A stretch of 5,092 nt of DNA, from positions 1-5,092 of the forward strand of contig CAMNAY010000130.1 in the NCBI GenBank assembly GCA_946531975.1, read 5' to 3'. Positions 1 to 5,092 of this stretch are shown piece by piece. Position 1 is the stretch's first letter. Each line of letters starts with the position of its first letter. Source of the stretch: an uncultured Ruminococcus sp. Its GTDB lineage: Bacteria > Bacillota > Clostridia > Oscillospirales > Ruminococcaceae. Both the position numbers and the translations under genes were made by a program. The notes below the pieces were generated by a model. The model was not told where the DNA came from, ran no database searches, and saw only the letters and a list, made by a program, of their open reading frames with translations.

Positions 1-466
1 GCCAGCCGTCTTCGAGCTTCTGCTGGAAGATGCCGTACTCATAGCAGATCGAGTGACCGGTCGCGGGATAGCCCGTTGTTGCGAGGCCGTCGAGATAACA
101 TGCTGCGAGTCTGCCCAGACCGCCGTTGCCCAGACCTGCATCCGGCTCATAGTCATAGATGCGGTCGAGGTTAATATCAAACTTCTTCAGGAATTTCTCC
201 ATATCTTCAGCCAGTTCGAGATTGTAAAGGCTGGTCTTGAGGGAGCGTCCCATCAGGAATTCCATCGAAAGATAGAAGATCTGCTTTGCGCCCGTCGAGT
301 TCACATGGTTCATGAACTTCTGGCGCTTGTTTTTCATCAGTTCACAGATTACCGCCGAGAGTGCAAGGTAGATCTGCTTGTCGCTCGCCTCATCCGGCGA
401 AACATTGAACTGTGTTTGCAGGCGATTCAGGAAATCCTGCGTCACCTTCTCGGAATATTTGGACAT
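1..466 (-). CDS. glgP: Glycogen/maltodextrin phosphorylase, N-terminal part (cut by window edge)
   Basis: Cytosolic enzyme that phosphorolyses alpha-1,4-glucan ends to glucose-1-phosphate; a PLP-dependent glycosyltransferase family 35 member. The window holds the first 155 residues of a protein normally around 750-850 residues long; the PLP lysine lies beyond the left edge. Family signatures seen: YLSMEFLMGRSL at residues 65-76 and EPDAGLGNGGLGRLAACYLDGLA at about 107-129 (the glycine-rich substrate/phosphate-side loop), followed by YEYGIFQQKLEDGW at 142-155. The start at 466 is chosen because GGAG (minus 476-473) sits 6 nt upstream. An in-frame ATG at 478 has its only GGAG one base away, too close to work. 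No frameshift or stop is seen. It is preceded by its own promoter and a long foldable leader, so it is probably transcribed separately from the lipoprotein gene upstream. Identification is secure; preference for glycogen or maltodextrin cannot be told from this part. Confidence 0.96.
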   Translation of the reverse strand, partial: MSKYSEKVTQDFLNRLQTQFNVSPDEASDKQIYLALSAVICELMKNKRQKFMNHVNSTGAKQIFYLSMEFLMGRSLKTSLYNLELAEDMEKFLKKFDINLDRIYDYEPDAGLGNGGLGRLAACYLDGLATTGYPATGHSICYEYGIFQQKLEDGW

Positions 467-655
467 TGCTAACTCCATTCTCCGGTGCCTCACATCACAT
501 GCGGCGCTGATGCCGTTCACGGGGATTCTGCCCCGCACGCACAGCGGATGATCGCTCCCGCAGCACCGGTTCTGACGGGGGCGTGAAAGTCTGTTCTCTG
601 CACAGAGCAGGGCATTCCGCAGCGGGAATTGCCGCAGACAGACTTTGTACAATAC
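467..655 (-). promoter_or_regulatory. Long structured 5' leader of glgP
   Basis: With transcription starting near 655, glgP has an untranslated leader of about 190 nt rich in inverted repeats. Near the 5' end, a perfect 9-bp helix (586-594 with 638-646) encloses two smaller hairpins (4 bp at 596-607 with a GCAC loop, read on the plus strand; 614-618 with 625-629), giving a three-way-junction shape. Further on, a 7-bp helix (482-488 with 563-569) encloses a 5-bp GC hairpin (520-524 with 531-535) and ends 5 nt upstream of the Shine-Dalgarno. This could be a regulatory leader that responds to a ligand, protein or translation state. I do not recognise a known riboswitch consensus in it. Folding was judged by eye only, without energies or alignments. 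Confidence 0.4.
473..476 (-). promoter_or_regulatory. Ribosome binding site of glgP
   Basis: GGAG on the minus strand with a 6-nt spacer to the ATG at 466. It decides between this ATG and the in-frame ATG at 478, which lies upstream of it. Confidence 0.8.
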
Positions 656-661
656 CATTTT

Positions 662-690
662 ATTATACCCGATTTACTAACAAAATGCAA
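662..690 (-). promoter_or_regulatory. Promoter of glgP
   Basis: Minus-strand -35 TTGCAT (690-685), a 17-nt spacer and a perfect -10 TATAAT (667-662), predicting a start near 655. It is the only good sigma-A-like match between the lipoprotein stop and glgP, and it is placed correctly for separate transcription of glgP. Confidence 0.75.
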
Positions 691-887
691 TAGCTGAAAT
701 ACACAAATTTCCCGCGTAAAATCCGGAAAAACAGCCCCGTTGCCCGTTTTGTCAATCGGCAGATTCCACGAATTTTTGACAAATGATTACTGCAAAACAA
801 CGAACACTCCGAAAACGCTCTCTCATTTTTATGCAGAACCGCGAAAACAATACAAAAACCTGTTTTCCGCAGCATTTCACGCAAAGG
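691..887. other. AT-richer intergenic stretch without a supported gene
   Basis: This part of the gap between the lipoprotein terminator and the glgP promoter holds no ORF with a ribosome binding site and no recognised RNA. The only structure noted is an imperfect inverted repeat at 841-848 and 862-870 (8 bp with one bulged base). A TTGACA at 776-781 on the plus strand lacks a matching -10 and faces no gene. Confidence 0.5.
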
Positions 888-915
888 AAGCGGCGGACAT
901 TCCTGTCCGCCGCTT
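888..915 (-). terminator. Hairpin terminator after the lipoprotein gene
   Basis: A perfect 12-bp stem (888-899 with 904-915, arm AAGCGGCGGACA on the plus strand) with a 4-nt loop begins 15 nt past the lipoprotein stop codon. On the minus strand it is followed by TTCCTTTGCG, a poor U-tract, so termination may be partial, or the hairpin may mainly protect the 3' end. The position and very stable stem make a terminator the best reading. Confidence 0.75.
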
Positions 916-930
916 GAATTGTTCGTTCGG

Positions 931-2418
931 TCAGCCCATTCCGCCGCCGTACATGCTGTAATAATACGACATCAGTGCTTCCTGATAGCCCATAATATCA
1001 AGATCCAGAACCTTATAGCGCTTAAAAGCCTTTTCGTTGCGCTTGACGGTCAGTGCATCTGCCTTCTCACGCATCAGATCCTTAAACGCATCGCTGTACA
1101 TCTCAGTCCGGACGCTTTCTCTTGTGGAGGAATTCCAGATGTCATCCTCTGTGATGCGCTCGCGGATGTCCATTTTCACGACAATGTAGATCGTTTCCTC
1201 ATCGTCGGAGAGGATTTTTTCCGGCTTCAGCAGCGGTGTATCCGGATTGGCTGCCCACTCATAAACTGTCTTGCAGGGCGTGTAATACGGCTCAGTCGTC
1301 GTTGTATCCGCTTCCTGCTCATGCTCACTCTTGGTCGCGGTCGTGCTGACTGCCAGCGTCCGCTCCTTTTCAAAGGAGTAGGTGACGGTTGTCTTTGCGG
1401 TGGTCGCCGTGGTCTCGTCCTCGCCCGTGGTCGTGCCGGTGGTTTCGGTCGTAACCTCAACCGTCGTAGTGGTCTCGGTGGTGTCGCCGTCCTGCCCCGC
1501 AGCAGTCGTTGTCACGGTCGTTTCGGTGGTCGTTTCATCATTCTCCGCATCAGCCGTCGTATCGGTCTCGCCCTTCTCATTGGTGGTAACCTTCGCGGTG
1601 GTTGCAGTGGTAACGGTCTTGCCGTCCTCATCGGTGGTGGTGACAGCAGCCTCAGAGATTGAGGTCTGGTAGTTGGCGTTTTCGTCGATGAGGAAATCCA
1701 TCTCGTTCATCAGCTCTGCTTCACTGCCGTTCTTCTTTGCGAGGCGGCTCATGAAGTCATCTGCCATCTTCTCGATTTCCTTCTTGCCGTCCGCCTTGAG
1801 CAGATTGCCCTCGCCGTCCTTCAGAGGCATCTCGATATACTTGATACGCAGATGATTCTCTGCGTAGTAGTCCTTCATGTCCTCATCCTTGACGCCGACC
1901 GATCCTTCATCGCCGTAATAGGCTTCCCAGATTGCGTTCTGCTTGTAGTTGTTGGTGACGATATCCTTCACGGACTGCTCGCCGATGCCGGCGCTTTCAT
2001 AGAACTTGCCGTAGTAGCTCATGTTGGATGCGGTCTCGTTCTTGATTGCCGCGAGCTGATCACCGGTAAGTGTCAGACCCAGCGCATCAAACTCACGCTC
2101 GACCTCGACGAAATCGAGGCAATGCTCAGCGGCCTTGTTCTGGATCCATTTCTCGGCGCTGATCTCGTCGATCGTTGCGTCCTTCATGATCTTTTTGATT
2201 TCCTTGGTTTCCTTGACATCGTCGAAATTCTGTCCGCCGTCACGCAGAACAGACATTGCCTCGGTATATGCGCTGGTCGCATAGTAGAGATAGATGCCGG
2301 CGCGGACATCATATCCGTCAACGGTCATTGCGTTGGCGGTGTTTTCGCCGCAGGATGCGCAGCCGAATGCAGTACAGACTGCAAGCAGCGCCGCCGCAGC
2401 TTTCTTCAGCAATTTCAT
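931..2418 (-). CDS. Secreted lipoprotein, SurA/PrsA-type foldase-like, with Thr-rich insert
   Basis: Probable membrane-anchored extracytoplasmic protein of 495 residues. Residues 1-23 form a lipoprotein signal: basic start KLLKK, a hydrophobic run, then AFGC-ASC with Cys20 or Cys23 as the lipidated residue. Residues about 30-180 are charged and helical-looking, resembling the N-terminal chaperone domain of SurA/PrsA proteins. Residues 183-200 (KDYYAENHLRIKYIEMPL) resemble the entry to a parvulin-like peptidyl-prolyl isomerase domain, and 402-425 (SDDEETIYIVVKMDIRERIT) its final strands. Between them lies a low-complexity Thr-rich insert (260-346, 41 Thr in 87 residues) plus a TTTT patch at 372-375. 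The C-terminus is Tyr/Gly-rich. The 2418 start is supported by AAGGAGG 11 nt upstream; the ORF extends further only through the ribosome binding site. Catalytic parvulin residues are not recognisable, so it may be a chaperone without isomerase activity. The fold assignment is inferred; lipoprotein status is well supported. Confidence 0.85.
   Translation of the reverse strand: MKLLKKAAAALLAVCTAFGCASCGENTANAMTVDGYDVRAGIYLYYATSAYTEAMSVLRDGGQNFDDVKETKEIKKIMKDATIDEISAEKWIQNKAAEHCLDFVEVEREFDALGLTLTGDQLAAIKNETASNMSYYGKFYESAGIGEQSVKDIVTNNYKQNAIWEAYYGDEGSVGVKDEDMKDYYAENHLRIKYIEMPLKDGEGNLLKADGKKEIEKMADDFMSRLAKKNGSEAELMNEMDFLIDENANYQTSISEAAVTTTDEDGKTVTTATTAKVTTNEKGETDTTADAENDETTTETTVTTTAAGQDGDTTETTTTVEVTTETTGTTTGEDETTATTAKTTVTYSFEKERTLAVSTTATKSEHEQEADTTTTEPYYTPCKTVYEWAANPDTPLLKPEKILSDDEETIYIVVKMDIRERITEDDIWNSSTRESVRTEMYSDAFKDLMREKADALTVKRNEKAFKRYKVLDLDIMGYQEALMSYYYSMYGGGMG
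1381..1641 (-). repeat. Low-complexity Thr-rich coding tract
   Basis: This stretch encodes residues 260-346 of the lipoprotein, of which 41 are Thr, mixed with Glu, Asp, Ala, Val and Gly. Codons vary (ACC, ACG, ACT, ACA), so it is an amino-acid-level bias rather than a pure DNA microsatellite. Such tracts act as extended linkers in surface proteins and may be O-glycosylated; that role is inference here. On the opposite strand it produces a Val/Ser-rich shadow reading frame. Confidence 0.85.
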
Positions 2419-2429
2419 AGGTAAAAGAG

Positions 2430-2436
2430 CCTCCTT
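2430..2436 (-). promoter_or_regulatory. Ribosome binding site of the lipoprotein gene
   Basis: A perfect AAGGAGG with an 11-nt spacer to ATG 2418. It overlaps the possible upstream ATG at 2439, which rules that codon out and fixes the signal peptide start. Confidence 0.85.
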
Positions 2437-2464
2437 CATGTTCGGGAAAATTCGATACAAAGCT

Positions 2465-2493
2465 ATTATACATGATTTTCGCGGAAAAGTCCA
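2465..2493 (-). promoter_or_regulatory. Promoter of the lipoprotein gene
   Basis: Minus-strand -10 TATAAT (2470-2465) with a weak -35 TGGACT (2493-2488) at 17-nt spacing. The predicted start near 2458 gives a short leader of about 40 nt. The promoter lies just downstream of the structured RNA block, so the block need not be part of this transcript. Confidence 0.65.
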
Positions 2494-2523
2494 GTCTTTT
2501 TGCCATATTTTTTCGTTTTTTCA

Positions 2524-2757
2524 CAAAAGATGCGGGCAGCCGCTGCAAGATTACAGCAGGGGACAGCATCTTTGTCCAACGAGCTGCGCTCATTGAGTGC
2601 CTCACAAATATTTCCTCCGCGATTATCCTTATCCGGCATTCGGTGAGAATGCTCTCCCTCTGGGCACTCTTGCGCCGATTATGCGGCTCCTTGGGCGATG
2701 CGCGACTGTGCCCCCTTTCGTTAATCGGCACCGCGCACTGCGCGGCGGAATCTTTTT
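2524..2757 (-). ncRNA. Candidate structured non-coding RNA, class not recognised
   Basis: About 234 bases between two divergent promoters hold a dense set of nested helices, described in plus coordinates. The ends can pair (2525-2531 with 2750-2756, 7 bp). A GC hairpin lies at 2731-2745 (6 bp, 3-nt loop). A 10-bp helix joins 2672-2681 to 2722-2731, with one U-G pair possible only in minus-strand RNA. A 7-bp helix joins 2594-2600 to 2663-2669 and encloses a 6-bp hairpin (2636-2641 with 2647-2652). A 7-bp hairpin at 2579-2595 has a second U-G pair, again only in the minus sense. An 8-bp helix joins 2526-2533 to 2566-2573. Some of these are alternatives. The two wobbles set the strand. No convincing own promoter is seen; GATAAT (minus 2787-2782) has no good -35. 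It could be an independent RNA or a repeat-family element. Orphan Clostridia RNA families such as raiA should be tested, but I cannot claim a match. Confidence 0.45.
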
Positions 2758-2789
2758 CTGCTCTTTTCCCTTTTCTTGTGTATTATCTC

Positions 2790-2818
2790 TTGCTTTTTTC
2801 AGGCAGATATGGTATAAT
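2790..2818 (+). promoter_or_regulatory. Promoter of the aminotransferase-serS operon
   Basis: -35 TTGCTT (2790-2795), a 17-nt spacer and -10 TATAAT (2813-2818), with an extended -10 TG at 2810-2811. The predicted start is near 2825, giving a leader of about 68 nt. This is too short for a T-box, although serS lies in the operon. Confidence 0.85.
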
Positions 2819-2876
2819 AAAGTGCTATATTCTTATGATTGTGAAATTTTTATCAAAGTCACTTTGCCAAATCAGA

Positions 2877-2884
2877 AAGGATGG
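2877..2884 (+). promoter_or_regulatory. Ribosome binding site of the aminotransferase
   Basis: AAGGATGG (one mismatch to AAGGAGG) with an 8-nt spacer to ATG 2893. The alternative in-frame ATG at 2881 lies inside this site and directly abuts AAAGG, so 2893 is preferred. Confidence 0.65.
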
Positions 2885-2892
2885 TTTTCTTT

Positions 2893-4176
2893 ATGGAGAA
2901 GAAAACGCTTCAGTCGTACTCCGCCGCAGAGCTTTCTGCCCTGCTGACGGAAACTCAAAAAGCCTATGATGCATTTCAGGCGAAAAAGCTCAAGCTCAAT
3001 ATGGCACGCGGAAAGCCCGGTCCCGAACAGCTTGACCTGACCATGCCCCTGCTCAATGCGCTCCCTGCCGATGCCGACCCGATCTCCGAGAGCGGCGATG
3101 ACTGCCGCAATTACGGTCTGCTCTCCGGCATCACCGAGGCGAAAAAGCTCTTTGCAGACATTCTCGGTGCAAAGCCTGAGGAAATGTTCGTCGGCGGCAA
3201 CTCCAGTCTGGAGCTGATGTTCGCATGTCTCCAGATCGCTTATGTCAAGGGCATCGCAGGATGTAAGCCGTGGTCACAGCAGGGCGAGGTCAAGTTCCTC
3301 TGCCCCGTTCCCGGCTATGACCGTCACTTCGCCCTGACCGAGTATTTCGGCGTGAAGATGATCAACATCCCGACTGACGACAACGGTCCTGATATGGCGC
3401 TCGTAAAGCAGTACGTTGAATCCGACGAGAGCGTCAAGGGTATCTGGTGCGTCCCGGTCTACGGCAACCCCACCGGCATCGTTTACAGCGATGACACCGT
3501 CCGTGCATTCGCTGCACTCAAGCCCGCCGCAAAGGATTTCCGCATCTTCTGGGACAACGCATACTGCATCCACCACATCACCGAGACCCCGAAGAAGCCG
3601 CTGACGATCAATGCAGCCTGCGAGGAAGCCGGCAGCAGCGGCATCTTCTATCAGTTCGTCTCGACCTCAAAGGTCACATTTCCCGGTGCGGGCGTTGCAG
3701 CATTCAACACCTCCCGCGAGAACCTCGACGAGCTGGAAAAGCATCTCGGCATCCAGACAATCGGCTTCGATAAGCTCAATATGCTCCGCCATGTCCGCTT
3801 CTTCGGCAATGCCGACAACATGCGCGCACATATGAACAAGCACCGCGAAGTGCTGGCACCGAAGTTCAAAATCGTGCTGGATATGCTGGAAAGCGAGATT
3901 GCACCGCTCGGCATCGCAAGCTGGACAAAGCCTGAGGGCGGTTACTTCATTTCGTTCAATGCGATGAAGGGCACGGCAAAGCGCATCGTACAGCTCTGCA
4001 AGGAGGGCGGCGTCACGCTGACCGGCGCAGGCGCAACCTATCCCTATAAGAATGACCCCGATGACAGCAATATCCGGATTGCGCCGACCTACCCTGTCCC
4101 GGCTGAGCTGACGCAGGCAATGGAACTGTTCTGCATCTGCGTGAAGCTCGCAGCACTGGAACAGCTCACAAAATGA
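2893..4176 (+). CDS. PLP-dependent class I aminotransferase, AspT-like (aspartate aminotransferase subgroup)
   Basis: Cytosolic fold-type I PLP enzyme of 427 residues, full length for its group. It belongs to the branch first labelled MocR-like aminotransferase domain (Asp_aminotransf in Pfam), which includes aspartate aminotransferase AspT of Corynebacterium. Likely reaction: amino-group transfer between aspartate or a related amino acid and 2-oxoglutarate. Residues seen: N-terminal hallmark MARGKPG at 37-43; GGNSSL at 101-106 in the PLP phosphate region; CPVPGYDRHF at 137-146; NPTG at 192-195; WDNAY at 220-224 with Asp221 and Tyr224 for the pyridine ring; STSKVTFPGAG at 257-267 with Lys260 as the Schiff-base lysine; and Arg395 in SNIRIAPTYP as the substrate carboxylate arginine. 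It is the first gene of the operon, and its stop overlaps the next gene's start. The family call is strong; the exact substrate is inferred, and alanine or another amino acid is possible. Confidence 0.93.
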   Translation: MEKKTLQSYSAAELSALLTETQKAYDAFQAKKLKLNMARGKPGPEQLDLTMPLLNALPADADPISESGDDCRNYGLLSGITEAKKLFADILGAKPEEMFVGGNSSLELMFACLQIAYVKGIAGCKPWSQQGEVKFLCPVPGYDRHFALTEYFGVKMINIPTDDNGPDMALVKQYVESDESVKGIWCVPVYGNPTGIVYSDDTVRAFAALKPAAKDFRIFWDNAYCIHHITETPKKPLTINAACEEAGSSGIFYQFVSTSKVTFPGAGVAAFNTSRENLDELEKHLGIQTIGFDKLNMLRHVRFFGNADNMRAHMNKHREVLAPKFKIVLDMLESEIAPLGIASWTKPEGGYFISFNAMKGTAKRIVQLCKEGGVTLTGAGATYPYKNDPDDSNIRIAPTYPVPAELTQAMELFCICVKLAALEQLTK

Positions 4177-4796
4177 TGCTCTGCTTCCGCTATCGCGGAG
4201 GCACCGGCTTCGGAACCGGCATCTTTCTGAGCCTGATCGGTGTACTTGTATACCTGATCGTGACAATGTTCCGGAAAATCCGGCGGCTTCGGCTCCTGAA
4301 CCGCAGGCATATGCGGTTTTATCAGGCGAAAATTCTTGAGCTGGATCTGGTCGGTGTCCCGCCGGAGCTGCGGCAGGTTCCGGGCAGTAATCTGAATGCG
4401 AACGGACACATGAAGCTGCGCTGGACTGATGACACAGGCAGGGTGCGGGAGGAGAACTTTCCGCTCTCCCCGAAAATGTATCAGATCATGCTCGGTAAGG
4501 GGATGACCACGGAAATCGCTGTCATCCGTGATCCAAAGATCATGCATCAATACGCAAAGACAGAACCGCTGATCTATGCGCCGGAACTGCGGCATGAGAT
4601 CCTTTCAGACCCTTCGGCACCGCTCTCCGGCGAAATGGTGCTGCTGGCTGAGGAACGCCGCAATATGATCCGGAACGCGAAAATCTGGATTGCAGTCGGT
4701 CTGCTCGCTGCGGCAGCGCTGGTCGGTCTGGTCAGCAAAGTGCTGTTCACCCTGTGGGTGCGGGGCCGGTACATCTGGGAAACCGTAACAAAATGA
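4173..4796 (+). CDS. Conserved-looking two-helix membrane protein of unknown function
   Basis: A 207-residue protein I do not recognise. A hydrophobic helix at about 15-33 (FLSLIGVLVYLIVTMF) is followed by a very basic stretch (RKIRRLRLLNRRHMR, 34-48). A middle domain of about 120 residues includes strand-like segments such as HMKLRWTDDTGRVREENFPL and TTEIAVIRDPK. A second helix lies at about 170-195 (IWIAVGLLAAAALVGLVSKVLF). Positive charges flank both inner sides, so the middle domain is probably cytoplasmic. The helix-beta domain-helix layout recalls DUF3592-type proteins, but that is only a resemblance. Its ATG overlaps the aminotransferase stop (ATGA at 4173-4176) with only a weak GGA upstream, pointing to translational coupling; a second ATG follows at 4176 in another frame. 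The ORF is uninterrupted, and serS follows 16 nt after its stop. Confidence 0.8.
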   Translation: MMLCFRYRGGTGFGTGIFLSLIGVLVYLIVTMFRKIRRLRLLNRRHMRFYQAKILELDLVGVPPELRQVPGSNLNANGHMKLRWTDDTGRVREENFPLSPKMYQIMLGKGMTTEIAVIRDPKIMHQYAKTEPLIYAPELRHEILSDPSAPLSGEMVLLAEERRNMIRNAKIWIAVGLLAAAALVGLVSKVLFTLWVRGRYIWETVTK

Positions 4797-4797
4797 C

Positions 4798-4804
4798 AAA
4801 GGAG
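4798..4804 (+). promoter_or_regulatory. Ribosome binding site of serS
   Basis: AAAGGAG with an 8-nt spacer to ATG 4813, lying directly after the stop of the membrane-protein gene. It gives serS its own initiation signal within the operon. Confidence 0.85.
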
Positions 4805-4812
4805 AGAGTGAT

Positions 4813-5092
4813 ATGCTCGATATTAAGTTTCTGATCAACAATAAGGACGCGGTCAAGGAAAATATCAAAAAGAAGTTTCAGGATGACAAACTTCCGCTGG
4901 TCGATGAGGCTGCGGAGCTGTATGCGCAGATCATGGATGCCAAGCACATCTCCGAGGATCTCCGCGCACAGCGCAACAAGCTCTCGGCGCAGGTTCCGGC
5001 GCTCATGAAAGAGGGCAAAAAGGAAGAAGCTGAAGCAATCCGCGCACAGGTCAAGGAGAATGCCGTCATCATGAAGGAAAAGGAAACCTTCA
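4813..5092 (+). CDS. serS: Seryl-tRNA synthetase, N-terminal part (cut by window edge)
   Basis: Cytosolic class II aminoacyl-tRNA synthetase that charges tRNA-Ser (and tRNA-Sec where present) with serine. The window holds the first 93 residues of a protein normally about 420-430 long. The start MLDIKFLINNKDAVKENIKK is the classic SerRS N-terminus. After it come the two long antiparallel helices of the tRNA-binding coiled-coil arm: helix one at about 30-65 with the RAQRNKLSAQV signature at 51-61, a turn near KEGKKEE (66-72), then helix two from about 73. The catalytic motifs 1-3 lie beyond the right edge. The gene follows the membrane protein by 16 nt with a good ribosome binding site. No T-box leader precedes it in the short gap, so it seems to depend on the upstream operon promoter. 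The identification is secure. Confidence 0.95.
   Translation, partial: MLDIKFLINNKDAVKENIKKKFQDDKLPLVDEAAELYAQIMDAKHISEDLRAQRNKLSAQVPALMKEGKKEEAEAIRAQVKENAVIMKEKETF

Noticed and set aside
663..884. 73-residue minus-strand frame before glgP
   Set aside because: No ribosome binding site, it runs through the glgP promoter, and the composition is not protein-like.
919..1662. 247-residue plus-strand frame
   Set aside because: It lies entirely antisense to the lipoprotein gene, which has a signal peptide, ribosome binding site and promoter. The frame shows no family motif.
1382..1672. Val/Ser-rich plus-strand reading frame
   Set aside because: It is the antisense of the Thr-rich tract of the lipoprotein (ACN codons read backwards give GTN-type codons), with no ribosome binding site.
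2318..2731. 137-residue minus-strand frame covering the RNA block
   Set aside because: It overlaps the lipoprotein start in another frame, has no Shine-Dalgarno at 2731, runs through the lipoprotein promoter and shows no protein motif. Its bases are better explained by RNA helices.
2731..2757. Plus-strand terminator (GC hairpin followed by CTTTTT)
   Set aside because: No plus-strand gene lies upstream, and the T-run is separated from the stem by several bases. The hairpin fits better as part of the minus-strand RNA, whose end-closing helix uses the T-run.
2472..2969. Plus-strand frames at 2472-2969 and 2597-2947
   Set aside because: They run across the operon promoter and into the aminotransferase in other frames, without ribosome binding sites or recognisable protein features.
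3667..4266. 199-residue minus-strand frame, with other minus frames over 4089-5072
   Set aside because: They are antisense to the well-identified aminotransferase, the membrane protein and serS, have no start signals and resemble no family.

Overview
The window looks like a chromosomal piece of a gut-type Clostridia bacterium, most likely Oscillospiraceae (Ruminococcus-like). The evidence is a moderately GC-rich base composition, strong AAGGAGG-type ribosome binding sites, sigma-A style TATAAT promoters, and a lipoprotein with a long Thr-rich segment of the kind seen in Ruminococcus. The genus is an inference. Everything coding looks like core metabolism or housekeeping; I see no mobile element, CRISPR array, tRNA or rRNA.

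Left part, minus strand: the N-terminal 155 residues of glycogen phosphorylase (glgP) run off the left edge. Upstream of it lies a promoter (662-690) and a leader of about 190 nt that can fold extensively. Next, also on the minus strand and separated by a strong hairpin (888-915), is a 495-residue lipoprotein (931-2418). It resembles foldase/peptidyl-prolyl isomerase-like (SurA/PrsA type) secreted proteins and carries a Thr-rich insert of about 87 residues.

Middle, 2419-2892: a divergent intergenic region of 474 bases. It holds a minus-strand promoter for the lipoprotein and an extended -10 promoter for the rightward operon. Between them is a block of about 234 bases (2524-2757) dense in inverted repeats. 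Two of its helices contain G-U wobbles that pair only in minus-strand RNA, so I propose a structured non-coding RNA. I could not assign it to a known class; this is the most interesting part of the window.

Right part, plus strand: an apparent operon of a class I aminotransferase (AspT-like subgroup), a small two-helix membrane protein of unknown function that overlaps it by ATGA, and seryl-tRNA synthetase (serS), cut by the right edge after 93 residues. The tight spacing suggests one transcript from the promoter at 2790-2818. The genes could meet around amino-acid supply and tRNA charging, but the sequence does not prove a functional link.
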